Origin: a virus
Length of the DNA stretch: 64,000 nt
Strand: one strand, 5' to 3'
Virus record (IMG/VR): IMGVR_UViG_3300022602_000031
Coordinates: 116,050-180,049 of that record
Shown here: in pieces, positions 51,666-61,635 of the stretch
Numbering within the stretch: position 1 is the stretch's first letter
How the letters are laid out: the number at the start of each line of letters is the position of its first letter
Translations under genes and position numbers: made by a program
Notes under the pieces: generated by a model
What the model saw: only the letters and a program-made list of their open reading frames with translations
What the model was told of the DNA's origin: nothing
Databases searched by the model: none

Positions 51666-51695
51666 TTGACAATGCCCGTAATCTTGTAGTACAAT
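51666..51695 (+). promoter_or_regulatory. sigma70-type promoter for groES-groEL
   Basis: TTGACA (51666-51671), 18-bp spacer, TACAAT (51690-51695). A 30-nt leader ends in AAGGAG. No CIRCE-type inverted repeat seen. Confidence 0.65.
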
Positions 51696-51731
51696 AAAAA
51701 ATCATTTTAATCATTTAACAAGGAGATCATA

Positions 51732-53650
<1,919 letters not shown>

Positions 53651-53674
53651 TTGTAGTAAATACTTGTAACACGG

Positions 53675-53718
53675 CCCTAACCTCTGCGGATTGATCATCC
53701 AAGCACGTTAGGGTTTTT
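53675..53718 (+). terminator. intrinsic terminator after groEL
   Basis: CCCTAAC (53675-53681) pairs with GTTAGGG (53707-53713), with a nested GGAT/ATCC hairpin, then TTTTTC. Confidence 0.8.
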
Positions 53719-53734
53719 CTTTTGCCCACTTTAT

Positions 53735-53742
53735 CATAAATA
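53735..53742 (+). promoter_or_regulatory. late-promoter-like motif (CATAAATA)
   Basis: One mismatch to TATAAATA. It stands 25 bp before the ATG at 53768, with CGAGGA between. Confidence 0.45.
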
Positions 53743-53767
53743 CAAGTATCCAACGAGGATTTTTAAA

Positions 53768-54154
53768 ATGATATACATTTACGATAATAACGCTAGCGAA
53801 GCAATTGAGCTAGCTGGTGGCGGCGTTACTACACAGTACGAACACATTAAAAACAGCTTCGAAGCTAAAGGCTGGGAAATTGAGCATTTTAACATCGACA
53901 TAAACGAAGATGCTAAAGCTACTGCTGAACACTATAATCTTACAGTATTCCCTGTGCTATTTGAATTAGCCGATAATGAGAACGGAAATTTAGTATTTGA
54001 AAAGTTTGCTGAGGGACTAGATCCTATTTTGTTGCTAGGCGATGATACTGTTAAACGTATAACCGACACCTTGGCTGTTTTAAAAGCAACCGATGAGCCA
54101 GCTAAAAAAGGTGGCCCGGCTGTGATTCCCGAAAACCCACCTAGCATTCAATAA
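53768..54154 (+). CDS. thioredoxin-fold-like protein without CxxC
   Basis: 128 residues. EIEHFNIDINEDAKATAEHYNLTVFPVLFEL matches, over residues 38-68, the stretch of glutaredoxin/thioredoxin folds that ends in the cis-Pro (V-F-P-V), but no Cys occurs at all. The C-terminus is a flexible Pro/Lys tail (EPAKKGGPAVIPENPPS). A scaffold or virion role is possible given the late-type promoter. Confidence 0.55.
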   Translation: MIYIYDNNASEAIELAGGGVTTQYEHIKNSFEAKGWEIEHFNIDINEDAKATAEHYNLTVFPVLFELADNENGNLVFEKFAEGLDPILLLGDDTVKRITDTLAVLKATDEPAKKGGPAVIPENPPSIQ

Positions 54155-54170
54155 GTTAGTGTACACTAAC
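54155..54170. repeat. perfect 16-bp palindrome
   Basis: GTTAGTGTACACTAAC is identical on both strands and starts immediately after a stop codon. It may be a protein-binding site or part of the 3' end structure. Confidence 0.6.
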
Positions 54171-54177
54171 ATACGGA

Positions 54178-54199
54178 AACCCGCTTAGGCGGGTTTTTT
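54178..54199 (+). terminator. intrinsic terminator
   Basis: AACCCGC-ttag-GCGGGTT stem-loop followed by a T tract. Directly upstream of the next promoter. Confidence 0.88.
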
Positions 54200-54200
54200 A

Positions 54201-54229
54201 TTGACCGTTAATTCCCAATATGTTATAGT
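54201..54229 (+). promoter_or_regulatory. sigma70-type promoter, leaderless
   Basis: TTGACC (54201-54206), 17-bp spacer, TATAGT (54224-54229), 6 bp to the ATG at 54236. Confidence 0.75.
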
Positions 54230-54235
54230 TACACT

Positions 54236-54700
54236 ATGAAATATTTTGCGTATGGTATGAATACCAACAAAAAACAAATGGCAATCCGTTGCCCCAATGC
54301 CCAAAGTTTGGGTCCGGCTAAGTTGCCTGACCACGAATTCCGTTTTAGCATCCACGCTGATGTTATTGCCAACCCTGAATTTGATACCGACGGTGTACTG
54401 TGGGAAATCACAGACGAGTGTGAACGTGCTTTAGATGCTCTAGAAGGATTCCCTAATTATTATCTGAAGAAAATGGTTCGTGTATTATACGATGGCGATT
54501 ATGTAGACGCTATGGTATATTATATGACTGGTGATTTACCTGACGATTATCCTAGCGATGGATATTTAGATATGCTATTTGAAGGATACGCAGAACACGG
54601 AGTTGACGACGATCAAATATACGATAGTTTATATCATATAGATAATCTCAGAAAAAGAGAATTAGACGCAAAAGCCCATTATTTTCAATATTACAATTAA
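54236..54700 (+). CDS. gamma-glutamylcyclotransferase-like protein
   Basis: 154 residues. YFAYGMNTNKKQM at the start is the substrate loop (YGxN), GVLWEITDE the next strand and ALDALEGFPNYYLK carries the catalytic Glu of the GGCT/AIG2 fold. Members cyclise gamma-glutamyl amines or act on related amides. The C-terminus is an extra acidic helix. Expressed from a private leaderless promoter; substrate unknown. Confidence 0.75.
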   Translation: MKYFAYGMNTNKKQMAIRCPNAQSLGPAKLPDHEFRFSIHADVIANPEFDTDGVLWEITDECERALDALEGFPNYYLKKMVRVLYDGDYVDAMVYYMTGDLPDDYPSDGYLDMLFEGYAEHGVDDDQIYDSLYHIDNLRKRELDAKAHYFQYYN

Positions 54701-54708
54701 GGATTATT

Positions 54709-54909
54709 ATGAAACTCAAGAATATGATTATTGACGAATATGAAACAGCATTTCCTTTTGAGCAAGAATATAATATGTGGATTGAGGGTATGGAACAGGA
54801 TTATCGGGACGAATGTGAATATCGCGCTAAGTTAGCGATTACTAACCGAACTGTGTTGTATTTTCACAACACCGAAGAATACAGCCCTTACGCTACAGTA
54901 AACAGCTGA
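54709..54909 (+). CDS. small hypothetical protein
   Basis: 66 residues, ATG after AAGGATT, 8 bp behind the previous gene. Acidic, Tyr-rich helix (FPFEQEYNMWIEGMEQDYRD). No family recognised. Confidence 0.65.
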   Translation: MKLKNMIIDEYETAFPFEQEYNMWIEGMEQDYRDECEYRAKLAITNRTVLYFHNTEEYSPYATVNS

Positions 54910-54915
54910 TTTTGG

Positions 54916-54944
54916 TTGACCCAAAAATACCATAATGCTATAAT
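54916..54944 (+). promoter_or_regulatory. sigma70-type promoter, leaderless
   Basis: TTGACC (54916-54921), 17-bp spacer, TATAAT (54939-54944), 6 bp to the ATG at 54951. Confidence 0.82.
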
Positions 54945-54950
54945 TATGGT

Positions 54951-55265
54951 ATGGTAAAAAGAAAACGTCGTCAAGATACTAAACACGCCGTATATTGTAT
55001 CACAAATACAGTAACTGGCGAGCAATACATTGGTATTACCGTTTGTGGTAATCAAATCAGCCGAGCTTTAAAAGTTCGTATTCAAAAGCACGTTCGACGT
55101 GCCCTAACTGAAGAAAAAGTGTGGGCTTTATGCCACAGTATTCGCGAGTACGGGGCTGATGCTCACGTTTACGGATTGTTGGAAGTTGTACGTGGGCGCA
55201 AACCCGCTCACGCCCGTGAACGCGAACTAATTCGCCAGTATAATCCAGCATTAAACAGCCATTAA
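54951..55265 (+). CDS. GIY-YIG endonuclease-like protein
   Basis: 104 residues. KHAVYCITNTVTGEQYIGIT gives the two core strands (A-V-Y for GIY, then YIG), followed by a basic helix with RIQKHVRRAL and a Glu-containing RERELIRQYNPALN, which ends in the usual LN. The minimal domain only; no DNA-binding extension. It could be a homing-type or host-DNA nicking enzyme. Confidence 0.8.
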   Translation: MVKRKRRQDTKHAVYCITNTVTGEQYIGITVCGNQISRALKVRIQKHVRRALTEEKVWALCHSIREYGADAHVYGLLEVVRGRKPAHARERELIRQYNPALNSH

Positions 55266-55270
55266 AATGG

Positions 55271-55299
55271 TTGACCCGAAATGCCCAAAATGCTATACT
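55271..55299 (+). promoter_or_regulatory. sigma70-type promoter (repeat copy A)
   Basis: TTGACC (55271-55276), 17-bp spacer, TATACT (55294-55299). The first 27 bases are identical to the promoter at 55684. Confidence 0.8.
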
Positions 55300-55328
55300 A
55301 ACAGTATTGTAAATAAGACGGAGCAGAT

Positions 55329-55667
55329 ATGAGCCAGAATCATTTAGCAGATTTATCAGTTGAAGAATTACAAGGCTATTTAAGTGATTTCCACAAAGAC
55401 TTTTTTGGCTTTCGTCCTCGCTATGCTACACCCGAGCAATGGCGCGATCGTGAGTATTTAGAAGCCAGTATCAATGCTATCCACAATCAAATGGATCGTA
55501 TGAAAGAGACATTTGCTGGTCGTGAAGAACTCCGTGCTAACGGTTGGGTAGTAGAGGAGACTGATCCTGAGTTTGCTGAACAAGCTCGTTGGTTACAACA
55601 AGAGCGTGATCGCAAATACGCCGAAATGTTGGCCGAGTTAGATGCTGAATATTACGGTGTGGCATAA
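55329..55667 (+). CDS. hypothetical helical protein
   Basis: 112 residues, ATG after GACGGAG. Almost entirely helical and charged (SVEELQGYLSDFHKDFFGF, ARWLQQERDRKYAEML), suggesting a coiled coil. No family recognised. It has its own promoter, identical over 27 bases to the next one. Confidence 0.7.
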   Translation: MSQNHLADLSVEELQGYLSDFHKDFFGFRPRYATPEQWRDREYLEASINAIHNQMDRMKETFAGREELRANGWVVEETDPEFAEQARWLQQERDRKYAEMLAELDAEYYGVA

Positions 55668-55683
55668 AAACAACATCGGGCAC

Positions 55684-55712
55684 TTGACCCGAAATGCCCA
55701 AAATGCTATAAT
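55684..55712 (+). promoter_or_regulatory. sigma70-type promoter (repeat copy B)
   Basis: TTGACC (55684-55689), 17-bp spacer, TATAAT (55707-55712); AAGGAG precedes the next ATG. Confidence 0.82.
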
Positions 55713-55746
55713 CATTGTATTAAGTTAATAAAAGAAGGAGCTAAGT

Positions 55747-56793
55747 ATGTCAAATTTATCTTTTGTTCGTGTTAAGTCTGGCGCATATCGCACTACAGAT
55801 GTGAGCGGTCAGGTATTCCAATTGGTTGAGCAGTTTAAGCAAACCGCCAAAGGTAACTATGTTACTGTTAAGAATGGTGGAAAATTTCCTGGCTTTCCCG
55901 AAGACATTCGTGTTAAAATAGACGCTATGAGCGATTACGAATTTGTGTCAGAACAAGAGTTTGTTGAACAAGGTAATACACCTGTCAAAGAAACTCTAGC
56001 AGTAGAAGCCTCTGGCGAATCTGACGAAGAAGTAATTGAGCGTATTCGTCAGCGTTTTGAAATCTTGGACGAGATGGCTACTGCCGCTACTAACGGTGAC
56101 ATCCGTGCTATGATTGTATCCGGCCCTCCTGGTGTTGGTAAGAGCTTTGGTGTTGAGCGCATTGTTGAGAAAGCCTGCTTGTTTGATCAGATCTCAGGCA
56201 AGCGTCTACGTGCCGAGGTTGTTAAAGGTTCTGCGTCAGCTCTAGGTTTGTATACTACACTTTACAAATATTCCGATAGTAATTGCGTTCTAGTGTTCGA
56301 CGACTGTGACTCAATCCTTGTTGACGATGTTGCTTTGAACTTGCTTAAAGGTGCTTTGGACTCAGGTAAGAAACGTAAGATTAGTTGGTTGAGTGATTCT
56401 AATATGTTGCGTCGCGAAGGCGTTCCAGATTCGTTTAACTTCAATGGTAGTGTAATCTTTATTACCAACCTTAAGTTTGATCAGATGAAATCGCAGAAAT
56501 TGCGTGATCACTTAGATGCTTTACAGTCACGTTGTCACTATTTGGATTTGACATTGGATACAATGCGTGATAAAGTGTTGCGTATCAAGCAAATTGCCAA
56601 AGATGGCGAATTATTTGCCGAGTATGATTTTGATCAGGTTACACAAGACGAGATCATCGGGTTCTTGGAAGAAAACAAGAACAAGTTCCGTGAAATGAGC
56701 TTGCGTATGGCAATTAAGGTAGCAGACTTGCGTAAGAGCTTCCCGCTCAAGTGGAAGGCTATGGCTCAGGTTACTTGTATGAAGACTGCCTAA
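55747..56793 (+). CDS. AAA+ ATPase
   Basis: 348 residues. Walker A GPPGVGKS at 126-133, Walker B VLVFDDCD at 181-188, sensor-1 FITNLKFD and an Arg-rich C-terminal part. The first 90 residues are a separate small domain without a known match. It resembles ATPases found in large phages rather than the gp44 clamp loader. Possible roles are a remodeller of replication or packaging complexes. GC-richer codons with TTG/CGT differ slightly from its neighbours. Confidence 0.85.
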   Translation: MSNLSFVRVKSGAYRTTDVSGQVFQLVEQFKQTAKGNYVTVKNGGKFPGFPEDIRVKIDAMSDYEFVSEQEFVEQGNTPVKETLAVEASGESDEEVIERIRQRFEILDEMATAATNGDIRAMIVSGPPGVGKSFGVERIVEKACLFDQISGKRLRAEVVKGSASALGLYTTLYKYSDSNCVLVFDDCDSILVDDVALNLLKGALDSGKKRKISWLSDSNMLRREGVPDSFNFNGSVIFITNLKFDQMKSQKLRDHLDALQSRCHYLDLTLDTMRDKVLRIKQIAKDGELFAEYDFDQVTQDEIIGFLEENKNKFREMSLRMAIKVADLRKSFPLKWKAMAQVTCMKTA

Positions 56794-56835
56794 GAAATTT
56801 TTGGGCCGGTGTAAACTAGCCTAAATAACAGTATA

Positions 56836-56918
56836 CTGTAATTCATTTTAGCTCCTGAATTACAGCCGGTATGAGAAGACCGGTTTGGCCCCGAGTAGAA
56901 ATATTCGGGGATTTTTTT
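56836..56918 (+). ncRNA. three-hairpin RNA element ending in a terminator
   Basis: Perfect 10-bp stem CTGTAATTCA/TGAATTACAG (56836-56865), then CCGGT/ACCGG (56866-56883), then a CCCCGA/TCGGGG terminator (56889-56910) with a T tract. It could be the 3' end of the AAA gene transcript or a small RNA. Confidence 0.6.
56889..56918 (+). terminator. intrinsic terminator after the AAA gene
   Basis: CCCCGA (56889-56894) pairs with TCGGGG (56905-56910), followed by ATTTTTTT. The T tract runs into the next -35 box. Confidence 0.85.
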
Positions 56919-56945
56919 GACTTTAGTTTTTAAAGATTGTATACT
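56917..56945 (+). promoter_or_regulatory. sigma70-type promoter, leaderless
   Basis: TTGACT (56917-56922), 17-bp spacer, TATACT (56940-56945), 6 bp to the ATG at 56952. Confidence 0.78.
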
Positions 56946-56951
56946 AGCGGT

Positions 56952-58145
56952 ATGCCTAATACACTTATTACATATACTCACGTTGAAGATTATATTGAGC
57001 TTATTGCTGGCTTTCGTGATGTCAGCGGTAAAAGCAGATACAGTATTTTTCAAATACCCGAAAGTCCCTTAAACCTAGCACGGTATGATGTTAAGGTATT
57101 AGAAAGTTTTGGCACACAAAGTAAAGACGGTGTAGCATTTACCGACCGCCAGGCCAAGTTGGCCACAGACTTAGTTATCAAATACGAACGTCAGCTGGCC
57201 AAGCTAGGTGTCAGTGTTGCTCCGGTTAAAGAAAATCCTGTATTCAGAATCCCTTTGCGTCAAATTGATCGTACTAGTCGCATATGGGCAGACAATAACA
57301 ATATCTACATTCGCTTTCCTTACAATATGGAAACAATTGACGCAGTACGTACCGAGTCCAAACAGAGTCTAGGAAAAATTGAGTGGACCCCAGCTGATAA
57401 ATTATGGCGAGCTGATTTAACAGAATACAATTTAAATTGGGCCTATGCTTTTGCTCAGGCAAATAAATTTGAAATAGATTCTACAGTTACTAGTCTAATG
57501 AATCAAATCTTAGAAGTAGAAAAACAATCCTACGCAATTGAACTTAAGGCAGGCGCAGAAACTCTTAGTATTACTAATGCTATGCCTAGCTTAATTGAGT
57601 ACATCGACACACACTTACAGGGATTTGCCGCCGACAATTTATTAAAATTAGTTGACTATGCTCCTATACTTGGCTACACCTGTGACCGTGTGATAGAAGA
57701 AGTAGTAATCGAAGCATATGGTCCTAGGTTTTGGAGTCTGTGTGCTAACAAAGAATTAAAAGTAGATATGACTAGCAATTATAAAGATCAAATTGCTGAA
57801 CTGGTAAACTATGCTACCGCTACTCAACGTTGGCCCATATATGTATATGAACCTGATATGAGTGATCGGTTGGCTATGTTGTTTATCAGACATTTTAAAA
57901 ATGATGAAATCGTGGACCTGGATAAAAACCCAGATGGCATTACTGCCAATACTCGTTTGGTACATACAAGAAAGATACCAAAAACTAAAATAAATAGCAT
58001 ACCACTGTTGGTTAGTAGTGCCGGTATGTTATTTGGTGGTGATCGTCAAGTGTGGATTCAGACTGCCGATAAGGTTGTATATTTTAGTAAAGAAGTATAC
58101 AATAAGACAAACAAAAAAGGTAAAGACGTTTGCTTGCTCAATTAA
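56952..58145 (+). CDS. protein upstream of uvsW, HARP-like segment
   Basis: 397 residues from the ATG fixed by the leaderless promoter. Residues about 110-170 (RIWADNNNIYIRFPYNMETI, LGKIEWTPADKLWRADL) resemble the HARP domain of SMARCAL1-type annealing helicases. The rest is unmatched. Overlapping directly with the uvsW helicase gene, it may be its DNA-binding partner. T4 has no such gene at this place. Confidence 0.6.
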   Translation: MPNTLITYTHVEDYIELIAGFRDVSGKSRYSIFQIPESPLNLARYDVKVLESFGTQSKDGVAFTDRQAKLATDLVIKYERQLAKLGVSVAPVKENPVFRIPLRQIDRTSRIWADNNNIYIRFPYNMETIDAVRTESKQSLGKIEWTPADKLWRADLTEYNLNWAYAFAQANKFEIDSTVTSLMNQILEVEKQSYAIELKAGAETLSITNAMPSLIEYIDTHLQGFAADNLLKLVDYAPILGYTCDRVIEEVVIEAYGPRFWSLCANKELKVDMTSNYKDQIAELVNYATATQRWPIYVYEPDMSDRLAMLFIRHFKNDEIVDLDKNPDGITANTRLVHTRKIPKTKINSIPLLVSSAGMLFGGDRQVWIQTADKVVYFSKEVYNKTNKKGKDVCLLN

Positions 58146-59587
58146 TAATTCGTGACGAAGTCAATGTAAAAATTGAAGGCCTTGAACTTGGTACCAGAAA
58201 AAAACTAGTAGATCGTTACAAATACGAAATACCCGGAGCACGTTATACACCAGCAGTTAGGTTAGGACGTTGGGACGGTAAGGTTGCTTTCTGTACACTA
58301 GGCGGTGCCACATATATCAATTTATTAGATGATATTATTCCTTTCCTAGACAGCGAAGGCTACGACGTTAGGGTAGAAGATCTACGAGAGTATCGTACTA
58401 CATTTGACTTTAAGGAATTCCACGAGGATACATTTGCTGATCGAGTGTGGCCTAAAGGACATCCACAGGCCGGACAACCGATCAAGTTCCGTGATTACCA
58501 GGTTGAGATTATCAATAACTTTTTAAGTAATCCGCAGAGTATACAGGAAATTGCTACTGGGGCTGGTAAGACTATTATGACAGCGGCCCTAAGCTGTAGT
58601 ATAGAACCATACGGTCGTAGTATTGTAATTGTGCCTAACAAAAGTCTAGTAACACAGACCGAAGACGACTATCGTAATTTAGGTCTAGACGTAGGTGTGT
58701 ACTTTGGCGACCGTAAAGAATTTGGCCATACACATACTATTTGTACCTGGCAAAGTCTAAACATTTTAATGAAGAACACACAAAGTGGTGATGCTGGTAT
58801 TACTATAGGTGAGTTTATTGAAGGTGTTGTATTAGTTATGGTTGACGAAGTACATATGGCCAAAGCCGACGCACTAAAGACTTTGCTAACCGGAGCATTT
58901 GGTCACGTGCCTATTCGATGGGGCCTGACAGGAACTATACCCAAAGAAGACTATGCTCGTGTTAGTATTTTAGTCAGTCTAGGGCCAGTAGTAGGAAAAT
59001 TAGCCGCTAGCGAACTTCAAGAAGCAGGGCACTTAGCTAACTGTCACGTAAATATAGTACAGTTAGCAGATTACGTAGAATACAAAGAATATCAAACAGA
59101 ATTAAAATATCTAGTCGAAACAGAAGGACGACTAGATTACATATCTAACTTAATTAATCAAATCAAGGACACAGGCAATACACTGGTTTTAGTTGATCGT
59201 ATTGCCACTGGAAAACTATTAAAAGAACGTTTAGGCGAAGACTCAGTATTTGTAAGCGGGTCCACTAAGGCCAAGGACAGGAAAGAAGAATATGACGAAG
59301 TTGCTATCAGTGATGGTAAGATTATTATTGCTACCTATGGTATTGCTAGTGTGGGCATTAATATCCCTAGGATTTTTAATCTTGTGCTTGTTGAGCCTGG
59401 CAAATCCTTCGTTAGAGTTATCCAAAGTATTGGACGTGGCATCCGCAAAGCAGAAGATAAGGACTTCGTCCAAATCTGGGACATCACGTCGACCTGTAAG
59501 TTCGCAAAACGTCATTTAACTAAGCGCAAGGCTTTTTATAAAGAAGCCAACTACCCATTTACATTAGAAAAGGCCGAATGGCAATGA
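58130..59587 (+). CDS. uvsW: UvsW helicase
   Basis: 485 residues, starting at TTG 58130 inside the previous gene; no ATG lies near the correct N-terminus. SF2 motifs: GAGKT at 144-148, DEVH at 239-242, LTGTIPK as motif III and QSIGRGIRK as motif VI. The N-terminal 90 residues match T4 UvsW's DNA-binding domain (PAVRLGRWDGKV). It unwinds R-loops and Holliday junctions and switches replication from origin to recombination mode. Confidence 0.94.
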   Translation: MLAQLIIRDEVNVKIEGLELGTRKKLVDRYKYEIPGARYTPAVRLGRWDGKVAFCTLGGATYINLLDDIIPFLDSEGYDVRVEDLREYRTTFDFKEFHEDTFADRVWPKGHPQAGQPIKFRDYQVEIINNFLSNPQSIQEIATGAGKTIMTAALSCSIEPYGRSIVIVPNKSLVTQTEDDYRNLGLDVGVYFGDRKEFGHTHTICTWQSLNILMKNTQSGDAGITIGEFIEGVVLVMVDEVHMAKADALKTLLTGAFGHVPIRWGLTGTIPKEDYARVSILVSLGPVVGKLAASELQEAGHLANCHVNIVQLADYVEYKEYQTELKYLVETEGRLDYISNLINQIKDTGNTLVLVDRIATGKLLKERLGEDSVFVSGSTKAKDRKEEYDEVAISDGKIIIATYGIASVGINIPRIFNLVLVEPGKSFVRVIQSIGRGIRKAEDKDFVQIWDITSTCKFAKRHLTKRKAFYKEANYPFTLEKAEWQ

Positions 59588-60084
59588 GAATATTAACCTT
59601 AGACAACACAGCATATCCAATGGATCAAATCCCGGATGAAATAGATGAAGTACGCTTCTGTGTACTAGATAATAGTGATCCCAAAGAACCTGATTACTTT
59701 TATATTCCCTTGATCTTCTTAGAAAGTTTTAATAGCCCAGCATTGGTATTAAAGATTGGCCCACATACTGTACGTATGCCAGTAGACTGGCAACTACTAA
59801 TCGGCGAGCCCGACTTTGGCGACTTAGAAGTAGTGCCATTGACTAGTATTAATGATCGTGGCTTTAATGTTTTTACATTTAATCCTTTGACAAGTTTTAA
59901 ACCTGAATTCTTTCCCGTAGAGATTGTAGACATATATCAAGATGTTAAATGGTATTTTCCTAAGTTAAAACCAGGACAACTATTAGCAATACCCCTTACA
60001 GAAGGCAACAAGCCAGTGTGCGCTTATTTTATCAAAGACATTAGTCGCCAAAGTGAGGTTATAGATTATAGCAAGGTCTGGTAA
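59578..60084 (+). CDS. conserved T4-like phage protein
   Basis: 168 residues; start 59578 has AAGG at fitting distance, while the ATG at 59584 overlaps the previous stop (ATGA). Beta-rich: EVRFCVLDNSDPKEPDYFYIP, PHTVRMPVDWQLLIGEP, EVVPLTSINDRGFNVFTFN. I recall close relatives beside uvsW in cyanophage-type T4 relatives, without function. Confidence 0.75.
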   Translation: MAMRILTLDNTAYPMDQIPDEIDEVRFCVLDNSDPKEPDYFYIPLIFLESFNSPALVLKIGPHTVRMPVDWQLLIGEPDFGDLEVVPLTSINDRGFNVFTFNPLTSFKPEFFPVEIVDIYQDVKWYFPKLKPGQLLAIPLTEGNKPVCAYFIKDISRQSEVIDYSKVW

Positions 60085-60359
60085 TGGGACAATATAAGCC
60101 AGGCGCTACATACGTACACGAGTCACCCGACGGTGGCAAGACTATCTATGCTAGAGAAGTAGGCACAACAGATCGTCGCTTAGTCGGCTACAGTCCGGAT
60201 ATGATAGACCATCTTAAGCGTATCGATATTGAAACACGATGGATGGAAATACTTAAACTAGCAGAACATACACCAGCACTACAAGAAGCCGTTGATCGTG
60301 TAATGGTTATATACGAACTTAGCAAAACACAAGAGCACGTTATTTGGCATCCAGTATGA
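60084..60359 (+). CDS. small conserved phage protein
   Basis: 91 residues, TAATG overlap. N-terminal beta hairpin (ATYVHESPDGGKTIYARE) and a C-terminal helix (WMEILKLAEHTPALQEAVDRV). Seen in similar positions in aquatic T4-like phages; no function known to me. Confidence 0.72.
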   Translation: MGQYKPGATYVHESPDGGKTIYAREVGTTDRRLVGYSPDMIDHLKRIDIETRWMEILKLAEHTPALQEAVDRVMVIYELSKTQEHVIWHPV

Positions 60360-61171
60360 AACAGTTATTTGTCTGCGGCGATAGTTGGTTTACAACAGAC
60401 CCTAAAAATCCAACACAAAGTTTTAGCGGGCAACTAGCCCAACAGTATAATTTAAAATTGACTAGTTTTGCTCGTATGGGCTGTAGCAACTTTGCTATTG
60501 CCTTACAAATAGATCAGGCTATTAAACACGCTAAGAATTTTCACGCACCTTACTACACAAATTGTATTTTAATAGGTCCTACTACCCCAGATCGTATCGA
60601 ATTGCCTATAATAGATGACAGCATTTGGGCCAAGACCCGTGAGTTTTTTAATTGGCGCGGATGGTTTGACTATCAACCCGGGGTGTATATTCGACGTCGC
60701 GGGCTGGCCAACATCAAATACAGTAGAAATGACCTAAGCAGTCAACACGAATTTCTTAAAGATCCAACTATCATATCCGAAAGTCTGAACAATTTGGCCT
60801 TTGATGAATCAGGCGCACAAGAAGCCTACGGACTTGACGAGGACCGCAAAGATGCGTTAAAATCGTATATGGTAAACCTCTATGATACCTACATTAAACG
60901 TCAATACGATAGTTGGATCATCAGCGATGCCATAAGACGTGTACAGGCCGCAGGTATACCATTCTTGGTTTATACTGCCGCACTCTACGATGGTGACTAT
61001 ATAGATGATGTGTCTTGGGTACCACGTGAAAACTTAATCTTGCCCGAAGAATTTAATTACTATAAACTGCCACCTTCAGGAGCAAGTATGAGCCACCTAG
61101 ACACAACCGAATCACAAATAGCAACCGACTATATTGCTACAAGAATGAAAACACTAGGATTTATACAATGA
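60356..61171 (+). CDS. SGNH-like hydrolase, copy 2
   Basis: 271 residues from the ATG in the ATGA overlap. Block I LFVCGDSWFTT, block II FARMGCSNFAIALQID and C-terminal SHLDTTESQIATDY with a His that may complete the triad. It shares only these blocks with 4519-5286. It lies among replication genes, which is unexpected for an esterase. It may be a cargo gene inserted in the core operon. Confidence 0.6.
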   Translation: MKQLFVCGDSWFTTDPKNPTQSFSGQLAQQYNLKLTSFARMGCSNFAIALQIDQAIKHAKNFHAPYYTNCILIGPTTPDRIELPIIDDSIWAKTREFFNWRGWFDYQPGVYIRRRGLANIKYSRNDLSSQHEFLKDPTIISESLNNLAFDESGAQEAYGLDEDRKDALKSYMVNLYDTYIKRQYDSWIISDAIRRVQAAGIPFLVYTAALYDGDYIDDVSWVPRENLILPEEFNYYKLPPSGASMSHLDTTESQIATDYIATRMKTLGFIQ

Positions 61172-61635
61172 GCGACCCGTTAAGCATCGGCAACGAAATG
61201 ACACAGTTTGATCGTAAAAATAGAAACTTTTACGATAGTTTAACTGATGACGAAAAGAAAAAGTTTAGTCCTTACATTATGATTCGTTGGGGTAGTCTAG
61301 TTGGCGGTAATGCCGACCTACAGGCCTACTATGTAATGAGTTGTAATGAAAACTTAAATAAACACTTCTTTGACATTAATACTACACAACATAAAAAGCT
61401 ACAGTGGCTATTGGCCACAACAGTAAGTCCAGGTATGGGTACACACCGACATCAATGGCTAGCCCTGCCTAAGAAAGGCCCTACTGATAAGAGCGGTAAG
61501 TTTTTACGTCGACTGTTCCCTACACTCAAAGATGACGATATAGCATTACTGTCTAGTTTAAATACCAAAGACGATCTTAAACAATTGGCCTTGGCACACG
61601 GAATGACAGAAAAGGAAATTAAAGAATTACTATGA
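61168..61635 (+). CDS. clamp loader small subunit-like (gp62)
   Basis: 155 residues, ATGA overlap. YIMIRWGSLVGGNADLQAYY, NENLNKHFF, KLQWLLATTVSPGMG and LNTKDDLKQLALAHGM follow the order of gp62-type proteins (pattern: NRWLS, LQANEMN, KLQYDFLLN). The match is by memory and weak; no gp44 partner is adjacent in the window. Confidence 0.45.
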   Translation: MSDPLSIGNEMTQFDRKNRNFYDSLTDDEKKKFSPYIMIRWGSLVGGNADLQAYYVMSCNENLNKHFFDINTTQHKKLQWLLATTVSPGMGTHRHQWLALPKKGPTDKSGKFLRRLFPTLKDDDIALLSSLNTKDDLKQLALAHGMTEKEIKELL

